Source: JBOHER01 sp050701115 (lineage in GTDB: Bacteria; Actinomycetota; Actinomycetes; Mycobacteriales; Pseudonocardiaceae). From it: a stretch of DNA of 20,072 nt. Under the pieces are notes generated by a model, which was not told where the DNA came from, did not search any database, and saw only the letters and a program-made list of their open reading frames with translations. Below, one piece after another: positions 16,309 to 20,072 of the stretch; within the stretch, counting starts at the first letter, position 1, and each line of letters starts with the position of its first letter. The translations under genes were made by a program, and so were the position numbers. The DNA lies in NCBI GenBank assembly GCA_050701115.1, contig JBOHER010000069.1, positions 1 through 20,072 of the forward strand, given 5' to 3'.

Positions 16309-16869
16309 TCATCCCGCCGAGTTCGCATCCCCCAGCGGCTCGTAGGTGAGCGCGAGGACGCCGTTGTCGAGGGTCCTCGACTCGATGACCCTCAGCGACA
16401 TCGGCGTGCTGCTGTCGTCGAAGAGCCGTTTGCCCGTGCCCGCGATCACCGGGTGCACGAACAGCTGAAGCTCGTCAAGGAGGTTCTCTCGCAGCAGCGA
16501 ACGGATGAGCGTCGGGCTGCCGTTGACCAGGATGTTCTGGCCGGGCTCCGCCTTCAGCTTCCGCAGTTCCGGAGCGAGTTCCCCCTTGATGAGCGTCGAG
16601 TTCTGCCAGTCCAGATGCTCCAGGGTGGTGGAGGCCACGACCTTCGGCGTGTTGTTCATCCAGTCCGCGAAGGGGTCGTCCTCGACGCTGCGCTGGGGCC
16701 AGGAATCGGCGAACACCTCGTAGGTGTGCCTGCCGAGCAGCAACGTGTCCGCAGCGTCGGAGTGCGCGCTGATCGCTTCGCCGATCTCGTCGTTGTACAG
16801 CACCCACTCCTCCGGCGACTCGACGACGCCGTCCAAGGTCACGAACAGCCAGGCGACGATTTTTCTCAT
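16309..16869 (-). CDS. RibD C-terminal / dihydrofolate reductase family protein
   Basis: This 186-aa protein begins MRKIVAWLFVTLDGVVESPE, the signature first strand of the RibD-C/DHFR-like reductase family. LLLGRHTYEVFADSWP (NADPH-binding region) follows, then KVVASTTLEHLDWQNSTLI, a Gly-containing ILVNGSPTLIRSLLRENLLD, and ELQLFVHPVIAGTGKRLF. All blocks are in the normal order and the length is typical, so the gene is intact. Members reduce pteridine- or flavin-like substrates with NADPH, but most of this branch are uncharacterised. The ATG at 16869 has AAGGGA six bases upstream. The frame stays open to 17124, but that extension has no family similarity. It stands alone between pseudogenes. 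Confidence 0.88.
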   Translation of the reverse strand: MRKIVAWLFVTLDGVVESPEEWVLYNDEIGEAISAHSDAADTLLLGRHTYEVFADSWPQRSVEDDPFADWMNNTPKVVASTTLEHLDWQNSTLIKGELAPELRKLKAEPGQNILVNGSPTLIRSLLRENLLDELQLFVHPVIAGTGKRLFDDSSTPMSLRVIESRTLDNGVLALTYEPLGDANSAG

Positions 16870-17026
16870 CGGGATTCCCTTCTCGGTGATATGTGCGCCG
16901 CCGCGGTTGTGCGACACCAACGCGTCGAACCAGGTCGTGCCGGATCGACACGCCAACCTAACTTTCTTTGCGCACTCGCATGTCGATATCAGAGAACTTC
17001 GGCCGGAACGGAGCAGCACATCCGCA

Positions 17027-17073
17027 GTGAATGACGCCTTGCCTGCATCCAGTGCAGTGAAGGCGTCATTCAC
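17027..17073. terminator. Composite hairpin, same build as the one after tex
   Basis: A perfect 14-bp outer stem (GTGAATGACGCCTT at 17027-17040 with AAGGCGTCATTCAC at 17060-17073), a 2/2 internal mismatch, then a perfect 5-bp inner stem (CTGCA 17043-17047 / TGCAG 17053-17057) with a 5-nt loop. It lies upstream of the reductase gene (minus) and near the broken 5' end of the FG-GAP remnant (plus). It is therefore in an intergenic but not clearly terminating position. Confidence 0.6.
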
Positions 17074-17134
17074 CGCGGCCCACTCCCGCCGCCATGGAAC
17101 GGAGCAGCGTACATCCGAAAACATGCATTGTCAG

Positions 17135-17612
17135 ATCGGTTACCGTCAACGGCGACGGAAACCCGGACGTGGTGGCCATGACCACCAGCTTCACCGCAGG
17201 CGGCACTGTCGGCGATCTCCCCCGCCAAGCTCGACAACGACGGCTGGCCGGATCTCTTCGCCGTCGACGGGTTCTCGGGCACGACCTTCGCCCTGCTGGG
17301 CGACGGGTCCGGCGGCTTCACGGTTTCCGGCCAGTTGTACGGCTCCGGATTCATCCCCGAGGACGTCACGGCACGGGATCTCGACGGTGACGGCTACGAC
17401 GACGCCGCGACCTCGGTTCGTTCAGCTTCACCGTCGCCACCGGGCTCACCGGTGGCACCGGCAAGTTCCGCAGCATGACCCCTGAGGTGACCCAGTACGG
17501 CGGCCCCGGGCCGGCGAGCGCCACGGCCGGAGACTTCGACCGCGACGGGCGCATGGACCTGGTCGTCTCCTCCCTCGCCACCCTCTCCCTGCTCCGTAAC
17601 ACCACGCCCTGA
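17135..17612 (+). pseudogene. FG-GAP/VCBS repeat protein remnant
   Basis: Four calcium-loop-like FG-GAP motifs survive in shifting frames: VNGDGNPDVVAM, LDNDGWPDLFAVDG, LDGDGYDDAA and FDRDGRMDLVVSS. Between them are typical repeat strands (TFALLGDGSGGFTVSGQLYG). The frame breaks near 17212 and near 17410, and there is no start or signal peptide; the C-terminus (LSLLRNTTP, stop at 17610-17612) is in the third frame. Intact relatives are secreted or cell-surface beta-propeller proteins of several hundred residues. The decay is moderate, since the codon preference is still clear. Confidence 0.82.
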
Positions 17613-17682
17613 CCAACCGAGTCCGCCCGGAGCGCCCGTGTCCCTCCTCTACCATGACTCTCGCCCCAGGGACGGAGTGCGA

Positions 17683-18308
17683 GTGAGCAAGAGCAACGGG
17701 CGCGCCTATGCCGGCCAGTCGGCAGACGAGCGCGATGCGGTGCGTCGCGCTCGTCTGCTCGAAGCCGCCCGCGAACTGATCGGCACCGACGGCAACCTCG
17801 CCACCACCATCGAGCGGATCTGCTCGACGGCGAACGTCTCCACCCGGCACTTCTACCTGCAGTACGCCAGCAAGGAAGCGGTCTTCATCGACCTGTACGA
17901 CAGCATGACGAACCGCTCGTTCCACAACGTGCTGTCCTCCTGGCAGGAGACCGAGGGCACGCCCATGAAGGAGCGCATCCCCGCGGCGTTCATGGCCTAC
18001 CTCAGGCCCATGTTCGAAGACCTCCGTGCGGCTCGCATCGCCTTCGTCGAAGTCATGGGCGTCAGCCCGCAGATGGAGCAGAGCGGCTGGAATACCGGGA
18101 CTCGCTCATCGCGTTCGTCGAGGCCGAGAGCGCGGCAGCGGTGGCGCGCGGCGAGATCACTGACCGGGACTTCAGGTTCGCCGCGCTCGCGCTCATCGGC
18201 GCCGCGAACGTCATCGTCTACGACTGGACCATCCACGACAACCGGCCGCCCGCCGACGAACTCGAGCGCAAGCTCTCGGCCCTGTCGAGCACGCTCCTCG
18301 CCGACTGA
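17683..18308 (+). pseudogene. TetR family regulator with a frameshift
   Basis: The first part is a good TetR protein: RARLLEAARELIGTDGNLAT, then TIERICSTANVSTRHFYLQY (HTH) and ASKEAVFIDLYDSM. The ligand-domain helices continue to ARIAFVEVMGVSPQMEQ. Near 18090 the frame shifts by one base; the other frame continues without a gap (EYRDSLIAFVEAESAAAVAR, then DFRFAALALIGAANVIVYDW) to a stop at 18306-18308. Restored, it would be ~208 residues, a normal length. GTG at 17683 has GGAG five bases upstream. With only one lesion, this is either a recent mutation or a sequencing error, and the gene could be functional in a corrected assembly. Confidence 0.85.
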
Positions 18309-18380
18309 GTCTGCCCCATGGTGCGTGCGCTTGAGGGCCACGGACCAGGGATTGTCAGCGCTTCGTGCTCCAACCGGTGG

Positions 18381-18656
18381 TCAGGCCGCCATCTGCTGGT
18401 GTCCGGCGAGGATCGCGGCGCCTGCCGGGGTCAGGACAGCGGCGACCCGGCTTCCCAGTTTCGCGACCGTCTTCGCGGCGATGAAGCCCGCTCTGGCCAG
18501 GTTGCGCGCGGTGGCCTGGTCGCAGCAGCACAGGCCGTCGACGAACAGGTCGGGTTCGCAGCTGCAGGACATCTCGACCCGACCCGCGGCGACCGCGGCG
18601 AGGATGGCGCGGTCGCGACCGGTCAGGACGCGTCCCGTCAGGAAGGTGGCGGACAC
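18381..18656 (-). CDS. Small cysteine-motif hypothetical protein
   Basis: A 91-aa protein starting VSATFLTGRVLTGRDRAILA. A cysteine cluster, CSCEPDLFVDGLCCCD (about residues 31-46), with five Cys could bind a metal or form a zinc-ribbon-like knuckle. It is followed by QATARNLARAGFIAAKT and a C-terminal LTPAGAAIL, which resembles the wing of a winged-helix domain (TLTPAGRA...). A small DNA-binding protein is possible but not shown. GTG at 18656 has AGGAGG five bases upstream. It diverges from the intact DeoR gene, and its likely promoter overlaps two inverted repeats. Confidence 0.72.
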   Translation of the reverse strand: MSATFLTGRVLTGRDRAILAAVAAGRVEMSCSCEPDLFVDGLCCCDQATARNLARAGFIAAKTVAKLGSRVAAVLTPAGAAILAGHQQMAA

Positions 18657-18720
18657 GGGGTCCTCCTCTCGGTCGCTGGCGCGGGAGATCAACCACTTGC
18701 CACACGGCATTCTGTGACTT

Positions 18721-18738
18721 TCACATCTGATTATGTGA
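18721..18738. promoter_or_regulatory. Inverted repeat TCACAT-N6-ATGTGA, candidate operator
   Basis: The perfect 6-bp arms with a 6-bp spacer form an 18-bp dyad. It overlaps the -10 and the expected start of transcription of the leftward cysteine-protein promoter, so a bound regulator would repress it. The regulator is unknown; the neighbouring DeoR is one candidate. Confidence 0.45.
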
Positions 18739-18759
18739 CCTACCACACGCCGAAGTCAA
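18730..18759 (-). promoter_or_regulatory. Likely promoter of the cysteine-motif protein
   Basis: Read leftward, TTGACT (18754-18759) and CATAAT (18730-18735) with an 18-bp spacer match a sigma-70-type promoter. The transcript would start near 18723, leaving a leader of about 65 nt before the GTG at 18656. Confidence 0.5.
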
Positions 18760-18795
18760 CACCTGAGGATGAGATTTTCACAGAACTGGTGTTGA
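18756..18795. promoter_or_regulatory. Inverted repeat TCAACACC / GGTGTTGA, candidate DeoR operator
   Basis: Perfect 8-bp arms (18756-18763 and 18788-18795) are separated by 24 bp. The left arm overlaps the -35 of the leftward promoter, and the right arm lies 39 bp before the deoR ATG. Autoregulation by DeoR proteins through paired sites is common, but the assignment is inference. Confidence 0.4.
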
Positions 18796-18833
18796 ATGAA
18801 GGCGTTCGAAGCGACCGTGAGGAGTGGTGCGGC

Positions 18834-19613
18834 ATGAGCGGGCAACAACAGACCCCTGCGCAGCGACGGCAGGCTATCACTGAGCACGTGCTGGGCAGCC
18901 AGTCGGTGACCGTGGCCGACCTCGCCCAGTTGTGCCAGGTCAGCGAGATGACGATCTACCGTGATCTCGAGGAACTGGAACGCCAGGGGGTGGTGCGGAA
19001 GTTTCGTGGGGGTGTCACCGCACAGCCGTCCGGAGTGTTCGAGAGCAACGTGGCCTACCGCCTCGCGGCCATGCGCGCCGAGAAGGCCGCGATCGCCCGG
19101 CAGGCACGCAACCTCATCGAGCCGGGGATGTCCATCATGCTCGACGATTCCACATCAGCGCTCGCGCTCGCTCGGTTACTCACCGACGTCACGCCCCTGA
19201 CCGTTGCGACGAACTACCTGGAAACGATCAAGCTCCTCACCGACTTCCCCGGCATCGACCTCATCGCGCTCGGCGGTAGGTACCACCCCACGCACGACTC
19301 GTTCCTCGGCGTGCAATGCGTCGAGGCGATCGAGTCGATGCGTGTCGACATCGTGTTCATCTCGGTCTCCGCGGTGTCCGGCGATGTGGCCTACCACCAA
19401 GAAGACCACGAGGTCACGGTCAAACGCGCCATGCTGCGAGCGGCGCGCAACCGGGTTCTGCTGGTTGATCACACCAAACTCGGGCGCAGCGCTCTGCATC
19501 GGCTCGCTCCGCTGCGCGATTTCGACCGGATCATCATCGACGAGCAGGCATCTCCCGAAGCACGACGGGAACTGGACGAGCACCAGATCGCCTACGAATT
19601 GGCCGCGTCCTGA
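18834..19613 (+). CDS. DeoR/GlpR family transcriptional regulator
   Basis: This 259-aa protein is full length for the DeoR family. The N-terminal winged helix-turn-helix is at about residues 6-60 (RRQAITEHVLGSQSVTVADL, then AQLCQVSEMTIYRDLEELER and QGVVRKFRGGVT). A DeoR C-terminal sugar-phosphate sensor domain follows: EKAAIARQARNLIEPG, MLDDSTSALALA with the effector-binding Asp/Ser/Thr cluster, IDLIALGGRY and NRVLLVDHTKLGRSALHRLA. Such proteins usually repress sugar or polyol genes and respond to a phosphorylated sugar. It converges on transketolase with a 13-bp gap, so a pentose-phosphate link is suggestive but not shown. ATG at 18834 has GAGGAG nine bases upstream. A dead paralogue lies at 12357-12817. 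Confidence 0.92.
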   Translation: MSGQQQTPAQRRQAITEHVLGSQSVTVADLAQLCQVSEMTIYRDLEELERQGVVRKFRGGVTAQPSGVFESNVAYRLAAMRAEKAAIARQARNLIEPGMSIMLDDSTSALALARLLTDVTPLTVATNYLETIKLLTDFPGIDLIALGGRYHPTHDSFLGVQCVEAIESMRVDIVFISVSAVSGDVAYHQEDHEVTVKRAMLRAARNRVLLVDHTKLGRSALHRLAPLRDFDRIIIDEQASPEARRELDEHQIAYELAAS

Positions 19614-19626
19614 CGGTCCAACGCGG

Positions 19627-20072
19627 TCAGGGTGCCGCGCAGGCCGCGATCCGTTCCTTGGCGACACCGACGATGGCCTCAGGTGTGAAGCCGAATTTGG
19701 TTTGCAGGGCCTTCAGGGGCGCGGAGGCGCCGAAGGTGTGCATGCCGACGATGGCACCGCGGGTGCCGACGTAGCGGTCCCACCCCAGGGTGGAGCCCTT
19801 TTCGATGGCGACGCGCGCGGTCACCGCCGGGGGCAGCACCTGGTCGCGGTAGTCGTCCGGTTGCTGGTCGAACAGCTCCCAGCAGGGCAGGCTGACCACC
19901 CGGACGCGGATCCCGTCGGAGGTGAGCTTCTCGTGGGCCTCGACGGCCAGGTGCACCTCGCTGCCGGTAGCGATCAGGATCACCTGCGGGGCGCCGTCGC
20001 TGTCGGCCAGCACATAGCCGCCGCGGGCCAGTCCGCTCGCCTGCGCATATCGGACCCGGTCCAGGGTGGGCA
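19627..20072 (-). CDS. tkt: Transketolase, C-terminal part (5' end beyond window)
   Basis: The last 147 residues of a transketolase-type enzyme, open to the right edge. Reading inward, PTLDRVRYAQASGLARGGYV is the end of the pyrimidine-binding domain and linker, and QVILIATGSEVHLAVEAHEK opens the C-terminal domain. VVSLPCWELFDQQPDDYRDQ and the final IEKGSTLGWDRYVGTRGAIV, HTFGASAPLKALQTKFGFTP and helix complete it. The TGxEV...S.PC.E.FD series is diagnostic of transketolase. It transfers two-carbon ketol units with thiamine diphosphate in the pentose phosphate pathway, in the cytosol. The thiamine-binding domains lie outside the window. Confidence 0.95.
   Translation of the reverse strand, partial: PTLDRVRYAQASGLARGGYVLADSDGAPQVILIATGSEVHLAVEAHEKLTSDGIRVRVVSLPCWELFDQQPDDYRDQVLPPAVTARVAIEKGSTLGWDRYVGTRGAIVGMHTFGASAPLKALQTKFGFTPEAIVGVAKERIAACAAP

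Noticed and set aside
11948..18308. Search for transposase, integrase, tRNA or att repeats bounding the decayed zone
   Set aside because: I saw no transposase or recombinase motif, no tRNA-like cloverleaf and no obvious long direct repeats, so no mobile element is claimed.

Overview
The window is high-GC DNA with strong G/C third-position bias, GTG/TTG starts and actinobacterial families (MT0933-type protein, EphD-like fusion, Tex with a Gly/Gln tail). It most likely comes from a filamentous actinomycete, and a Pseudonocardiaceae-type genome is my best guess; nothing here fixes the genus.

Left part (1-11.2 kb) is an ordinary, intact chromosomal region. It holds an MT0933-like protein with a Gln/Gly-rich repeat tail (minus, runs off the left edge) and a FUSC-type membrane protein (minus). 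An SRPBCC protein (plus) faces a crotonase-TetR pair (minus). The large Tex protein (plus) converges on an EphD-like alpha/beta-hydrolase + SDR fusion (minus), with a long two-stage hairpin between them. A small putative lipoprotein (minus) and an FAD-dependent phytoene-desaturase-like oxidoreductase (plus) diverge around a 17-bp perfect palindrome.

Middle and right part (11.2-18.3 kb) is a decayed accessory zone. It contains gene pieces that are recognisable but truncated, frameshifted or butted against unrelated pieces: the C-terminal part of a metallophosphoesterase, a headless DeoR regulator, an HTH antitoxin-like piece, part of an NRPS condensation/cyclization domain, the first quarter of an aldehyde dehydrogenase, two collapsed polyamine-type ABC permeases, an FG-GAP/VCBS repeat protein and a frameshifted TetR regulator. 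Intact genes among them are a complete MntA-HepT (MNT-HEPN) toxin-antitoxin pair, a RibD/DHFR-family reductase, one or two small hypothetical genes and a secreted or anchored hypothetical protein that may itself be truncated. A second composite hairpin, built like the one after tex, lies at 17027-17073.

Right edge (18.3-20.07 kb): a 91-aa cysteine-containing protein (minus) and an intact DeoR regulator (plus) diverge from a short region with two inverted repeats and a promoter. DeoR converges on the 3' end of transketolase (minus, runs off the right edge).

I found no clearly new multi-gene system. The most worthwhile items are the decay zone with its rearrangement joins, the textbook MntA-HepT pair inside it, the family of 44-48 nt intergenic palindromes, and a crotonase lacking both hydratase glutamates.
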